From contig DAWAJD010000001.1 of the NCBI GenBank assembly GCA_052289195.1, positions 1 to 64,000 of the forward strand: a stretch of DNA of 64,000 nt, written 5' to 3'. Position 1 is the stretch's first letter. Every line of letters begins with the position of its first letter. The notes below the pieces were generated by a model. It made no database searches. It saw only the letters and a list, made by a program, of their open reading frames with translations, and was not told where the DNA came from. The position numbers and the translations under genes are program-made. This DNA is from UBA4644 sp900555855. Lineage in GTDB: Bacteria > Bacillota > Clostridia > Oscillospirales > Butyricicoccaceae. Positions 42,593-51,091 of the stretch are shown here, one piece after another.

Positions 42593-43813
42593 ATGAATAC
42601 CTGGAAACGCCTTTTGTGCGCCGCGCTGGCGCTTTGCATGTTCTGCTGCGGCTGCGCCGCAAGCAGCGGGAAGGAGGAGCCGCCGCAGCTGCAGGACCCG
42701 CAGCCCGCCCCGGTGGAGCAGCCGGAGCTTCCGGCGGAGCCCGTTTTGCCGGAGCCGCTGCCCGAACCGGAACCCGAGCCGGAGCCTGTTACCCTGCGGC
42801 TCACCGCTGTGGGCGACGATCTGCTCCACAACACCCTTTCCATGGATTCGGAGCAGGCCGACGGCAGCTATTGCTTCGACCCACTTTATGAGCACATCGC
42901 CGATATCATTTCCGGCAGCGACATCGCCTTCATTAATCAGGAGGTCATGCTCACAGGCCAGGTCAGCGCCTATCCCAATCTGGCGGCCCCGGCGGAGGTG
43001 GCTGATGCGCTGATCAAGGTGGGCTTCAATGTGATCAATCTTGCCACGAACCATTCCCTGGACAAGGGCGTCAAGGGGCTGGAGGCCTGTCTGGAAAATG
43101 TCCATGCCCGGCCCTTCGAGGGCATCCTCGGCGCCTTCCGCACGGAGGAGGAAGCGGCCCAGCTGTGCATTCTGGAAAAGCAGGGCGTCCGCTTCGGCTT
43201 CCTTTCCTATACCTATGGCCTCAACGGCTACCGTCTGCCGGCGGGGGAGGAATATAAGATCGCCCTCATCGACGAGGATAAGATGCAGCAGGATCTGGCG
43301 GCCATCCGTCCTCAGTGCGACTATCTGGTGGTCTCCATGCACTGGGGCAACGAATACCAGCACACCCAGAATCAGTATCAGGAGCAGCTGGCCCAGCTGC
43401 TCTGCGACGGCGGGGCAGACCTGATCATCGGGACCCATCCCCATGTGCTGCAGCCGGTGGAATGGATCGAGAGCGACACCGGCCACAGGACCCTCTGCGC
43501 CTATTCTCTGGGCAATTTTATCTCCGGCCAGCACAAGCGCCCCACCATGCTGGGAGGCATTTTGGATCTGCGCCTGAAGTTCGACCCGGACGGGACGCTG
43601 CTGGAGACCGTCTCCGCCGGCGTGATCCCCACGGTGACCTATTACGGCTCCAAGGGCGGCTATACCGTCTATCCTCTGGAGCAGTTTACCGAGGAGCAAG
43701 CGGCGGCTCACGGGGTGAAGAAATATGAAAAGCCCCTGACGCTGGATTATCTCAACGACCTGAAGGACAAGGTCCTTGGAGACTTTGCCGTCACCTGGGA
43801 GAGCCTGCAATGA
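42593..43813 (+). CDS. CapA-family lipoprotein (poly-gamma-glutamate synthesis/metallophosphatase fold)
   Basis: A 406-aa exported protein. The lipoprotein signal ends in a Cys-rich stretch (FCCGCAAS, Cys at about 18-21), followed by a repetitive Pro-Glu linker (about 25-62). The CapA calcineurin-like fold shows AVGDDLLH, FINQEVML, NLATNHSLDKG, SMHWGNEY and GTHPHVLQP, the usual metal-site residues. CapA proteins act in poly-gamma-glutamate capsule export in Bacillus; in Clostridia most paralogues are uncharacterised and no capBC is present here. It overlaps dusB by 4 bp. Confidence 0.88.
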   Translation: MNTWKRLLCAALALCMFCCGCAASSGKEEPPQLQDPQPAPVEQPELPAEPVLPEPLPEPEPEPEPVTLRLTAVGDDLLHNTLSMDSEQADGSYCFDPLYEHIADIISGSDIAFINQEVMLTGQVSAYPNLAAPAEVADALIKVGFNVINLATNHSLDKGVKGLEACLENVHARPFEGILGAFRTEEEAAQLCILEKQGVRFGFLSYTYGLNGYRLPAGEEYKIALIDEDKMQQDLAAIRPQCDYLVVSMHWGNEYQHTQNQYQEQLAQLLCDGGADLIIGTHPHVLQPVEWIESDTGHRTLCAYSLGNFISGQHKRPTMLGGILDLRLKFDPDGTLLETVSAGVIPTVTYYGSKGGYTVYPLEQFTEEQAAAHGVKKYEKPLTLDYLNDLKDKVLGDFAVTWESLQ

Positions 43814-44853
43814 CCGCCTTCTGCGGCTTTACGCCGGAAAACCGCTTTTTTCTGGCCCCCATGGCCGGCGTGACCGATGCGGCTTTCCGGATGATCTGCC
43901 GGGAGCAGGGGGCGGCCGTCGCCTATACGGAGATGGTCAGCGCAAAGGGCCTGCTCTATGACGACCGGCGGACGGCGGAGCTTTTGATCCATCCGGAGGA
44001 AAAGCGGCCCTGCGGCGTGCAGCTCTTTGGCCGGGAACCAGAGGTCATGGCGGAGGCGGCCCGCAGGACGGCGGAGCTTTGCGCGCCGGACTTTATTGAT
44101 GTCAACATGGGCTGCCCCGTGCCCAAGATCTTCAACAACGGGGAGGGCAGCGCCCTGATGGCCCAGCCGGAGCTGGCGGCGGAGATCGTCTCCGCCATGA
44201 AGCGGGCGGTGCCCCTGCCCATTACGGTGAAGTTCCGCGCCGGCATCCGGGAGGAGAGCAAAAACGCCGTGGAGTTTGCCCGGCGGCTGGAAGCGGCGGG
44301 GGCCGACGCCCTCTGCATCCACGGCCGCACCCGGGCCCAGCTCTACGGGGGAAAAAGCGACCGGAGCATGATTGCCGCCGTCAAGCGGGCGGTGTCGGTC
44401 CCGGTGATCGCCAGCGGCGACGCCTGGCCTGCGGCGGGCTGTCTGGAGCTTCTGGCGGAGACGGGGGCGGATTTTGTCATGATCGCCCGGGGGGCGGAGG
44501 GCGACCCCACGATCTTTGCAGACTGTCTTGCGCTCTCCCGAGGAGAGACGCCGCCGGAGCACACGGCGGCGGAGCTTCTTTCGATCCTGCGGCGGCACGC
44601 GGCCCTGACCTGCCGTCTGAAGGGGGAGCGCCGGGCCATGCCGGAGCTGCGCAAGCATCTGCTCTGGTATCTGGGCCGCCTTTCCGGGGCGAAGCCCTAT
44701 AAGAACCAAATGGCCCAGGTAAACACCCTGGCAGAGCTTTCGGCCATCTGCGACAGGCTGGAGCAGGCCGGGCTGAAGCGGAAGGAGGAAGCCTATGACA
44801 GAGGAGCAGACGCTGATCCGTCTTGCGCGGGCGGGGGACGGGCCGGCCTTTGA
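43810..44853 (+). CDS. dusB: tRNA-dihydrouridine synthase (DusB family)
   Basis: A 347-aa FMN enzyme that reduces specific uridines in tRNA with NADPH. Visible are LAPMAGVTDAAFR, the catalytic-cysteine loop DVNMGCPVPKI and KFRAGIREESKN. CIHGRTRAQLYGGKSD (phosphate/FMN contacts) and a C-terminal helical tRNA-binding domain follow. It begins within the CapA stop codon and its last 59 bp overlap the ECF sigma gene in another frame; the final about 20 residues (Gly/Ala-rich) are therefore probably not conserved. Confidence 0.93.
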   Translation: MTAFCGFTPENRFFLAPMAGVTDAAFRMICREQGAAVAYTEMVSAKGLLYDDRRTAELLIHPEEKRPCGVQLFGREPEVMAEAARRTAELCAPDFIDVNMGCPVPKIFNNGEGSALMAQPELAAEIVSAMKRAVPLPITVKFRAGIREESKNAVEFARRLEAAGADALCIHGRTRAQLYGGKSDRSMIAAVKRAVSVPVIASGDAWPAAGCLELLAETGADFVMIARGAEGDPTIFADCLALSRGETPPEHTAAELLSILRRHAALTCRLKGERRAMPELRKHLLWYLGRLSGAKPYKNQMAQVNTLAELSAICDRLEQAGLKRKEEAYDRGADADPSCAGGGRAGL

Positions 44854-45409
44854 AGCGCTGGTAACGGCCTATGAGACCCGGCTCTATCAGCTGGCCTTCC
44901 GCTATCTGGGCCACCGGGAGGATGCGCTGGACGCCGTTCAGGAGACCTTCCTGCGGGTCTATCGCTTTCTGGGGGGCTTTCAGGAGCAGAGCAGCTTTTC
45001 CACCTGGATCTACCGGATCGCCATCAATGTCTGCCGGGATCTTTCCCTGCAGCGGAGCCGCCGGGGGGAGCAGCCGCTGGAGCGGGGGGAGGACGGCGAG
45101 CCCTCTCCGGCGGAGACCCTGCCGGATCTGCGCTATGCGCCGGAGACCCGGCTGGAGCAGCAGGAGCTGCGCCGGGCGATCCTGCAGGGGCTGCACGCTT
45201 TGCCCCGGGCTCAGAAGGAGATCCTGCTGCTGCGGGAGGTGCAGGGCCTGAGCTATGAGGAGATCGGCGCGGCCCTTTCTCTGGGGCCGGGGACGGTGCG
45301 CTCCCGGCTTGCCCGGGCCAGAGAAGCGCTGCGAAAAAAATTATTACAAAGCGGGAACATTTTCGATTTTTCCCCGTCTAACCCAATGAAAGGAGGGAAG
45401 TCGGAATGA
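44795..45409 (+). CDS. ECF-type RNA polymerase sigma factor
   Basis: A 204-aa group IV sigma factor (SigW/RpoE-like). Region 2 is AFEALVTAYETRLYQLAFRY to DALDAVQETFLRVYRFL, with STWIYRIAINVCRD following. Region 4 is QKEILLLREVQGLSYEEIG to GTVRSRLARAREALRKKL. AAGGAGG lies upstream, and the start sits inside the dusB 3' end. The next gene, overlapping by 4 bp, encodes its likely anti-sigma factor, so envelope-stress signalling is inferred. Confidence 0.93.
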   Translation: MTEEQTLIRLARAGDGPAFEALVTAYETRLYQLAFRYLGHREDALDAVQETFLRVYRFLGGFQEQSSFSTWIYRIAINVCRDLSLQRSRRGEQPLERGEDGEPSPAETLPDLRYAPETRLEQQELRRAILQGLHALPRAQKEILLLREVQGLSYEEIGAALSLGPGTVRSRLARAREALRKKLLQSGNIFDFSPSNPMKGGKSE

Positions 45410-46200
45410 ACGGCTGTCAAAAGGCCCGGCTGCAGATGAGCCGGAAGCTGGACGGTGTGCTGCCGCCGGCGGAGGACGCTGCGCTGCAGGCCCATCTTTC
45501 CGCCTGCCCCGCCTGCCGGACGGTATGGGAGCAGCTTTGCACGCTTCACCAATGCCTGCAGGAGCCGACACCGACGCCGGCGGAGCTGCATGGAGCGATC
45601 ATGGCGAAGCTTGCCTGGGCACAGCAGGAGCCGGAGCAAAAGCGCCCCGCCCGAAGCGGCGCTCGCCGGAAGAAATGGATCCCGGCGCTGGCCGGCGTCG
45701 CCGCCTGCGGCGTATTGGTGGTGGGCGCTGCTCGGTTCGGCCTGTTCCGGGGCGCTTTCAGCGCGGATAATCTTTCCTGGAGCACCGGCATGGCCATGGC
45801 TCCCTCCGCCGCGGATCGGGATGATGATAAGAGCGGTTCCGCCGGCCTGGACGGGCTCTGGCCGGAAGAAAATATGGATGCCCTTGCGCCATCGCCGGAG
45901 ATGCCGGCAGAGCCGCCGGAGACGGCGGACCGGGAGACGGCTTCCCCGGAGAGCCAGCAGAAAAGCAGCGCGGCCAGCGGGGCAGATTATCTGGCCCAGG
46001 GGCCGAAGGCGGCCCTGCCTTTGTGGGCGGCGGCGCTGCTGCAGCCGGCAGAGGAGGGGGAAGGCTATGAATGGCTGGCGCTGGAGCCGGAAAAGCTGGA
46101 AGACTTTACAGCAGAGCTTTCCCAACGGGGCTTTACCCTCGAAGCCCTGCGGGAGCCGCCGGCGGAGGGGCCGGTGAAGATCGTGTTCCTCTGGGACTGA
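45406..46200 (+). CDS. zinc-finger anti-sigma factor, membrane-anchored
   Basis: A 264-aa protein. The N-terminal zf-HC2/ZAS-type domain has the HxxxCxxC signature in HLSACPACRT (about 29-38). A hydrophobic helix at about 97-115 anchors it in the membrane, and a Pro/Glu/Ser-rich extracytoplasmic part ends in a small domain (about 210-264). It should hold the preceding ECF sigma factor inactive until a signal destroys it. No site protease is encoded nearby. Confidence 0.87.
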   Translation: MNGCQKARLQMSRKLDGVLPPAEDAALQAHLSACPACRTVWEQLCTLHQCLQEPTPTPAELHGAIMAKLAWAQQEPEQKRPARSGARRKKWIPALAGVAACGVLVVGAARFGLFRGAFSADNLSWSTGMAMAPSAADRDDDKSGSAGLDGLWPEENMDALAPSPEMPAEPPETADRETASPESQQKSSAASGADYLAQGPKAALPLWAAALLQPAEEGEGYEWLALEPEKLEDFTAELSQRGFTLEALREPPAEGPVKIVFLWD

Positions 46201-46225
46201 GCAAACACAGAAACAAAAAAAGCAA

Positions 46226-46257
46226 GGCGCGTCATCTGCGGATGACGCGCCATTTTT
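46226..46257. terminator. bidirectional terminator
   Basis: An 11-bp stem (46226-46236 with 46241-46251) with a TGCG loop, A-rich on the left and T-rich on the right, lies between the convergent anti-sigma and Mbeg1-like genes. Confidence 0.88.
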
Positions 46258-46267
46258 GACTGCACTT

Positions 46268-47458
46268 TTAACTGTGCTTCTGACCGGACCTCTGGGTGAA
46301 CTGCAAGGTGTGCTTTGCTGTCTGCCTGGGAGCGCGCTTTGCAGTGCGCCTGGAGGTCTGCTTTGCCGTCTGCTCCGCCGTCTGCTTCTGCAGCTGCAGG
46401 ATCTGCAGCAGGCCGCTCTTTGTGCTGCGGATCAGGGCCACCATGGCCCCGGTGACGGTCTTCCGGGTGGGCTCGTCCAGATGGCGGACGGAGGTCAGCA
46501 CCAGCCGGGCGGTGGAAAAGGGGCTTTCGCTGAGCTCGCCCAGCGTTTTGGCGTTGTTCTGGGTGAGGATGGCGTACATGGTGTCGATAAAGGCCTCCCG
46601 CTGATGGGAATCCATGCGGGAGATCCATTCCTTCAGGGTGAAGTCGATGAAGCGGCTGCTGCTGGTGACGGTCTCCAGCTGGGAAAACCGGTCCCGCAGG
46701 ACCTCCCAGGTGTAGACGGAATGCTGCAGGATGCCGTTGGTCTGGGTGCTGTGGACGATGGTGTATTTTTCCTCGTGGCCCAGCAGCATGCCCACGATGG
46801 AGGACTGGGGCACGAAGGTGCTGACCTTATGGCAGACCCGGCGGTAGCCCTCCGTCTGCAAAACGCTCTCGTCAAAGCCCGGCCCGTCAAAATTGTAGGC
46901 CGCAAGGATGCGCTCNNNNNNNNNNACCGCCAGATTGCCCCCCTTGGAATGGCCCCCCAGCAGCAGCGGGCCGGAAACCTCTCCGGCCACGGCCTCCAGA
47001 TAGGCCAGAGCAGAGCGCTGGGCCGGGACGGGGCAGGTGAAGGCCATGTTAAAATCCTCCTTCCAGCCCACCAGCGTGTTGTCCGTCCCGCGGAAGGAAA
47101 GATAGGTCCGCCCGTCGCCCAGACCGATGGAGACGGCGGAAAACTGGGTCTGGGTCTCCGGGTCGAATTGCTGTTCGTAATGAAACACCGTCATCTCCCG
47201 GAAGCGGACGCTCTGGCCCATGGCCGTCAGCAGGCGGGCGTCGCTCCGGCGCAGGACGCGGCTGGAAAAATCCGCCCGGGCGGAAAGCTCTGCCGCCACC
47301 TCCCGCAAGGGGGCCGCTTCCCGGCCCAGCGGGCGGGAAAACAGCTCGAAGGGCAGGTAGGAGAGCCGGGCCAGCAAAATGCCGTCCACCGGGTTCAGGG
47401 GCGCTGCGGAAAAAGGCAGATCGCCCCGCCAGTCCAGATAATCAAACAGATTTGCCAT
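46268..47458 (-). CDS. Mbeg1-like alpha/beta-hydrolase (DUF2974), interrupted by an assembly gap
   Basis: About 396 aa as assembled. The start MANLFDYLDWRGDLPF, YLSFRGTDNTLVGWKEDF and the nucleophile elbow GHSKGGNLA are typical of DUF2974 lipase-like hydrolases; the Ser in GHSKG is the presumed nucleophile. Ten N (46916-46925) follow GGNLA. Family members usually have a longer stretch here (VYAA... before the next helix), so some sequence is probably missing. The C-terminus carries a Gln/Thr/Ala/Lys-rich repetitive tail (about 350-396). Substrate unknown. Confidence 0.85.
   Translation of the reverse strand: MANLFDYLDWRGDLPFSAAPLNPVDGILLARLSYLPFELFSRPLGREAAPLREVAAELSARADFSSRVLRRSDARLLTAMGQSVRFREMTVFHYEQQFDPETQTQFSAVSIGLGDGRTYLSFRGTDNTLVGWKEDFNMAFTCPVPAQRSALAYLEAVAGEVSGPLLLGGHSKGGNLAXXXXERILAAYNFDGPGFDESVLQTEGYRRVCHKVSTFVPQSSIVGMLLGHEEKYTIVHSTQTNGILQHSVYTWEVLRDRFSQLETVTSSSRFIDFTLKEWISRMDSHQREAFIDTMYAILTQNNAKTLGELSESPFSTARLVLTSVRHLDEPTRKTVTGAMVALIRSTKSGLLQILQLQKQTAEQTAKQTSRRTAKRAPRQTAKHTLQFTQRSGQKHS
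46916..46925. other. assembly gap (10 N) inside the Mbeg1-like gene
   Basis: Ten undetermined bases just after the GHSKGGNLA elbow. The true length is unknown. Confidence 0.95.
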
Positions 47459-47499
47459 GAAGACCTCCCTCGCTCCCGCGGTTTTTCCAAAGTAGCTCT

Positions 47500-47527
47500 A
47501 TTATACCAGAGCACCGGGAAAAAGCAA
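47500..47527 (-). promoter_or_regulatory. promoter of the Mbeg1-like gene
   Basis: TTGCTT (47522-47527), 16-bp spacer and TATAAT (47500-47505) on the minus strand. Confidence 0.72.
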
Positions 47528-47569
47528 GAAAAAGCCCCCGCCCGGCGGGATTTGGCCTTGAAAACAGGA

Positions 47570-47613
47570 TTGTATACAAGTATACAGGAATACAGGAATT
47601 CGTGTATTACGAA
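47570..47613. promoter_or_regulatory. cluster of short palindromes and direct repeats upstream of the citrate lyase operon
   Basis: It holds the palindrome TTGTATACAA (47570-47579), a second GTATAC just after it, and two tandem TACAGGAA units (47583-47598). The inverted repeat TTCGT-GTATT-ACGAA follows (47599-47613). It lies about 50-90 bp upstream of the cit promoter and looks like a regulator-binding region, for example for a GntR-type factor. Confidence 0.5.
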
Positions 47614-47660
47614 AAACCGGTATATTTTGCACAAACGGCAAAATAACAGTAGTTTTTTCC

Positions 47661-47689
47661 TTGCTTTTCTTCGAAATGCTTTCTATAAT
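47661..47689 (+). promoter_or_regulatory. promoter of the citrate lyase operon
   Basis: TTGCTT (47661-47666), 17-bp spacer and TATAAT (47684-47689), 60 bp before citD. Confidence 0.82.
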
Positions 47690-47749
47690 GAAATTATGTC
47701 CTTCTGTATGCTTTTACACGAAGGAACAACTTGACAGGAGCGTGAAAGG

Positions 47750-48043
47750 ATGGAACTTAAAAAGACGGGTATGGCCGGCACGGTAGAGTCCGGCGATATC
47801 CTGGTAGAAGTGGAGCAGATCGGCGCCTCCGGCGTGCAGATCGAGCTGGACAGCACGGTGATGGGCCTGTATGGCCGTCAGATCCGTCAGGTCATCGCCG
47901 ATACCGTGGCCGAATGCGGCGTGGACGGCGTGAAGGTGACGGCCTCTGACAAGGGCGCGCTGGACTGCACGATCCGTGCCCGGGTCAAGACGGCGATCCT
48001 GCGGGCCTGCGACAGCAGCGAATACGGCTGGGCCGCAAAGTAA
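47750..48043 (+). CDS. citD: citrate lyase acyl carrier protein (gamma subunit)
   Basis: A 97-aa subunit that carries the 2'-(5''-phosphoribosyl)-3'-dephospho-CoA prosthetic group on which citrate is cleaved. Ser14 in AGTVESGD aligns with the modified serine of Klebsiella CitD. GLYGRQIRQVIADT and the C-terminal RVKTAILRA are family features. GTGAAAGG precedes the ATG. It is the first gene of citD-citE-citF-citX-citG. Confidence 0.96.
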   Translation: MELKKTGMAGTVESGDILVEVEQIGASGVQIELDSTVMGLYGRQIRQVIADTVAECGVDGVKVTASDKGALDCTIRARVKTAILRACDSSEYGWAAK

Positions 48044-48055
48044 GGGGGCAGAACG

Positions 48056-48964
48056 ATGCACGAAAAACAGAGACTGCGCCGCACGATGATGTTCATCCCG
48101 GGCAACAACCCCGGCATGATGCGCGACGCCCATATTTACGGCTCCGATTCCCTGATGTTCGATCTGGAGGATTCCGTCTCCATGGCGGAAAAGGACGCTG
48201 CCCGGATGCTGGTCTACAACGCCCTGAAAACCATTGACTACGGCACCACGGAGCTGGTGGTCCGGATCAATCCCCTGGATACGCCCTATGGCCGGGCGGA
48301 TATCGAGGCCATGGTCTGCGCCGGCGCTCATGTGCTGCGTATGCCCAAGACCGAGAGCGCTCAGGACATCATCGACTGCGAAAAGGTCATCGAGGAGATG
48401 GAGATCAAGCACAACATCCCCGTTGGCACCACGCTGATGATGGCCGCCATTGAGGGCGCCATGGGCGTGATCAACGCCTATGCCATCGCCACCGCCTCCA
48501 AGCGCCTGATCGGCATCGCTCTGGGCGCGGAGGATTTCTGCGCCAACATGAAGTGCCAGCGCACCACCACCGGGGCCGAGCTTCAGCTGGCCCGGCAGAC
48601 CATCGTCCTGGCGGCCCGCGCCGCCGGCATCGACGCGCTGGACACGGTCTATTCCGATGTGAACAACGAGGAGCAGCTGCTCTATGAAGCGCGGCTCATC
48701 AAGGATCTGGGCTTCGACGGCAAGTCTGTCATCAATCCCCGGCAGATCGCCCCGGTCCATTCCGTCTTCAACCCCACCCAGAAGGACATCGACAAGGCCA
48801 AGCGCATCGTGGCCGCCATCAAGGAAGCCGAGGCCCGGGGCAGCGGCGTCATCAGCCTCAACGGCAAGATGGTGGACAAGCCCGTGGTGATCCGCGCCCA
48901 GCGCGTCATTGAGCTGGCCCTGGTCTCCGGCATCATTACCAAAGAGGAGGTTGAAGCGCTGTGA
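48056..48964 (+). CDS. citE: citrate (pro-3S)-lyase beta subunit (citryl-ACP lyase)
   Basis: A 302-aa TIM-barrel subunit that cleaves citryl-ACP to acetyl-ACP and oxaloacetate. Features are RRTMMFIPGNNPGMM (CoA/ACP-side entry), FDLEDSVSMAEKD (Mg-binding acidic loop), the VVRINPLDTPYG arginine loop, ALGAEDFCANM and GFDGKSVINPRQI. It starts 12 bp after citD with AAGGGGG upstream and overlaps citF by 4 bp. Confidence 0.96.
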   Translation: MHEKQRLRRTMMFIPGNNPGMMRDAHIYGSDSLMFDLEDSVSMAEKDAARMLVYNALKTIDYGTTELVVRINPLDTPYGRADIEAMVCAGAHVLRMPKTESAQDIIDCEKVIEEMEIKHNIPVGTTLMMAAIEGAMGVINAYAIATASKRLIGIALGAEDFCANMKCQRTTTGAELQLARQTIVLAARAAGIDALDTVYSDVNNEEQLLYEARLIKDLGFDGKSVINPRQIAPVHSVFNPTQKDIDKAKRIVAAIKEAEARGSGVISLNGKMVDKPVVIRAQRVIELALVSGIITKEEVEAL

Positions 48965-50499
48965 AAAACGCCATCGGACACGAGCTTTGCCCGGAAATGC
49001 TGAGCAAGCTGGGCCTGGAGGTCCATGAAAACCCCACCGTCAAGGACACGGCCACCCTGCAGGAGCGCCTGCAGCACAACGGAAAGCTGCTGCCTTCGCT
49101 GGAAGACGCCATCCGCGCCGCCGGCCTGAAGGACGGCATGACCATTTCCTTCCATCATCATTTCCGCGACGGCGACTATGTTCTGAACAATGTGGTGGCT
49201 ACCATCGCCAAAATGGGCTATAAGGACATCACCGTGGCGTCCTCCTCCCTGAGCAACGCCCACGCGCCCCTGGTCCAGTATATCAAAGACGGCACCGTCA
49301 CCGCCCTGCAGTCCTCCGGCTGCCGCGGCAAGCTGGCCGACGCCATCTCCAAGTGCGAGGTGGAGCTGAAGCAGCCGGTGATCTTCCGTTCCCACGGCGG
49401 CCGCGCCGCCGCCATCGCCAACGGCACGCTGCATATCGACATCGCCTTTTTGGGCGTGGCCTCCTGCGACGCGCTGGGCAACGCTTCCGGCACCAACGCG
49501 GAGGGGACCTCCATGTGCGGCTCTCTGGGCTATGCCCGGGTGGACGCCCGCTATGCGGATAAGGTCGTCCTGCTGACGGAAAAGCTGGCCCCCTATCCCA
49601 ATCTGCCCGCTTCCATCCCCGCCACGGATGTGGACTATGTGGTGCAGGTAGACGCCATCGGCGACGCCTCCAAGATCTCCTCCGGCGCCACCCGCTATAC
49701 GAAAAACCCCCGGGATCTGATGATCGCGGAGACCGCCGCCAAGGCCATCATGGCTTCCGGCTATTTTAAGGACGGCTTCTCCATCCAGACCGGCTCCGGC
49801 GGCGCGGCTCTGGCCGTGACCCGCTTTATCGAGGGCGAGATGGGCGAAAAGGGCATCACCGCCGACTTCGCTCTGGGCGGCATCACCTCCCAGATCGTCA
49901 AGCTCCATGAGCAGGGGCTGGTGAAGAAGGTTCTGGATGTTCAGGGCTTCGACGGCGAGGCCGCCCGCTCCATCCGGGACAACCCCAACCATATCGAGAT
50001 CGACGGCAATCAGTATGCAAGCCCCTTTAACGAGGGCTCTGCCATCCATCAGCTGGATGTGGTGATCCTCTCCGCCCTGGAGATCGACACCCAGTTCAAT
50101 GTAAATGTGCTCACCGGCTCCGACGGCATCATCCGCGGCGCCATCGGCGGCCATCCCGATACTGCGGCCTGCGCCGCGCTGACCGTCATCGTCTCTCCGC
50201 TGATCCGCGGCCGCATCCCCTGCGTGGTGGATCATGTGGGCTGCCTGGTGACGGAGGGCTCTGTCTGCGATGTGCTGGTGACCGATGTGGGCATCGCCGT
50301 CAATCCCAACCGCCCCGAGGTGGAGGCCCGCCTGAAGGCCGCCGGCCTGAAGGTCAAGACCATTCAGCAGCTGCGCGACGAGGCCTATGCCGTCGTGGGC
50401 AAGCCCGATGCGCTGGCCTTTGGCGACAAGGTGGTGGCCGTGGTCACCGATCCCTGCGGCAAGGCGCTGGATGTCATCTATAATGTAAAGGCGGAATAA
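48961..50499 (+). CDS. citF: citrate lyase alpha subunit (citrate:acetyl-ACP transferase)
   Basis: A 512-aa subunit that exchanges the acetyl group on the ACP for citrate. The N-terminal GMTISFHHHFRDGDYVLN and FRSHGGRAAAIANG segments, TGSGGAALAVTRF, and the C-terminal DHVGCLVTEGSVCDVLVTDVGIA are family hallmarks. Length is normal. GAGGAGG precedes a GTG or ATG-equivalent start; the annotated start is GTG at 48961 overlapping the citE stop. It makes the functional complex with CitD and CitE. Confidence 0.96.
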   Translation: MKNAIGHELCPEMLSKLGLEVHENPTVKDTATLQERLQHNGKLLPSLEDAIRAAGLKDGMTISFHHHFRDGDYVLNNVVATIAKMGYKDITVASSSLSNAHAPLVQYIKDGTVTALQSSGCRGKLADAISKCEVELKQPVIFRSHGGRAAAIANGTLHIDIAFLGVASCDALGNASGTNAEGTSMCGSLGYARVDARYADKVVLLTEKLAPYPNLPASIPATDVDYVVQVDAIGDASKISSGATRYTKNPRDLMIAETAAKAIMASGYFKDGFSIQTGSGGAALAVTRFIEGEMGEKGITADFALGGITSQIVKLHEQGLVKKVLDVQGFDGEAARSIRDNPNHIEIDGNQYASPFNEGSAIHQLDVVILSALEIDTQFNVNVLTGSDGIIRGAIGGHPDTAACAALTVIVSPLIRGRIPCVVDHVGCLVTEGSVCDVLVTDVGIAVNPNRPEVEARLKAAGLKVKTIQQLRDEAYAVVGKPDALAFGDKVVAVVTDPCGKALDVIYNVKAE

Positions 50500-50504
50500 A
50501 AAAA

Positions 50505-50551
50505 TCTCCCGGCCCGGGGCAGGGGCTTCGGGCTGGGATCAAAGTGGGAGA
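50505..50551 (+). promoter_or_regulatory. possible hairpin covering the citX ribosome site
   Basis: TCTCCC (50505-50510) can pair with GGGAGA (50546-50551), the citX Shine-Dalgarno. An inner GCCCG/CGGGC pair (50512-50516 with 50529-50533) supports it. It could limit citX translation relative to citDEF. Confidence 0.35.
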
Positions 50552-50557
50552 AGTCAT

Positions 50558-51091
50558 ATGAGAAAAGAGATCAAGACCACGATGGACCAGATCCTGGAGA
50601 GCCGCGAAAACCGCGCCGCTCTTCAGAAAACGCTCATGGAGAAATATGAGCGTCCGCTGGTTTGCTTTACGGTCATCATGCCTGGCCGGGTGAAGCGCAA
50701 CCGCCAGACGGATATTATCTATCGGGCGGGCGTCAAGGCCATCCGGCAGGAGCTTTCCGGCTATATCGTAAACTTTTCCCACAAGGATCTGCTCACCGGA
50801 CCGGAGGCGTACTTTTCCATCGACGAGATGACCCCGGAATACATCAAAAAGCAGATGATCCGCATCGAGGAGCGGCATTTTCTGGGCAGAGTGATGGATA
50901 TTGATGTTCTCTCGGCCCCGGGCAAGCCCCTCAGCCGCGCGGATCTTGGGCTGCCGTCCCGGAAATGCCTGTTCTGCGATCAGCCGGCGGCCGTCTGCGT
51001 CCGGACCCGCGCCCATCCCGCGGGAGAGCTGCGGGCCTATGTGGAGGATCTGGTGGAGCAGTGGCTGGCTATCCCCCGTGGACAGCGCTGA
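50558..51091 (+). CDS. citX: apo-citrate lyase phosphoribosyl-dephospho-CoA transferase
   Basis: A 177-aa enzyme that transfers the prosthetic-group precursor made by CitG to Ser14 of CitD. The family pattern is visible as VCFTVIMPGRVKRN, FLGRVMDIDVLSAPGKPLSR and CLFCDQPAAVCVRTRAHP. GGGAGAAG precedes the ATG. The 3' end overlaps citG by 14 bp; in some bacteria the two are one fused protein. Confidence 0.92.
   Translation: MRKEIKTTMDQILESRENRAALQKTLMEKYERPLVCFTVIMPGRVKRNRQTDIIYRAGVKAIRQELSGYIVNFSHKDLLTGPEAYFSIDEMTPEYIKKQMIRIEERHFLGRVMDIDVLSAPGKPLSRADLGLPSRKCLFCDQPAAVCVRTRAHPAGELRAYVEDLVEQWLAIPRGQR

Noticed and set aside
47570..47613. Short repeats as a CRISPR-like array
   Set aside because: Units are 8-15 bp, unequal, and without regular spacers; no cas gene is present.
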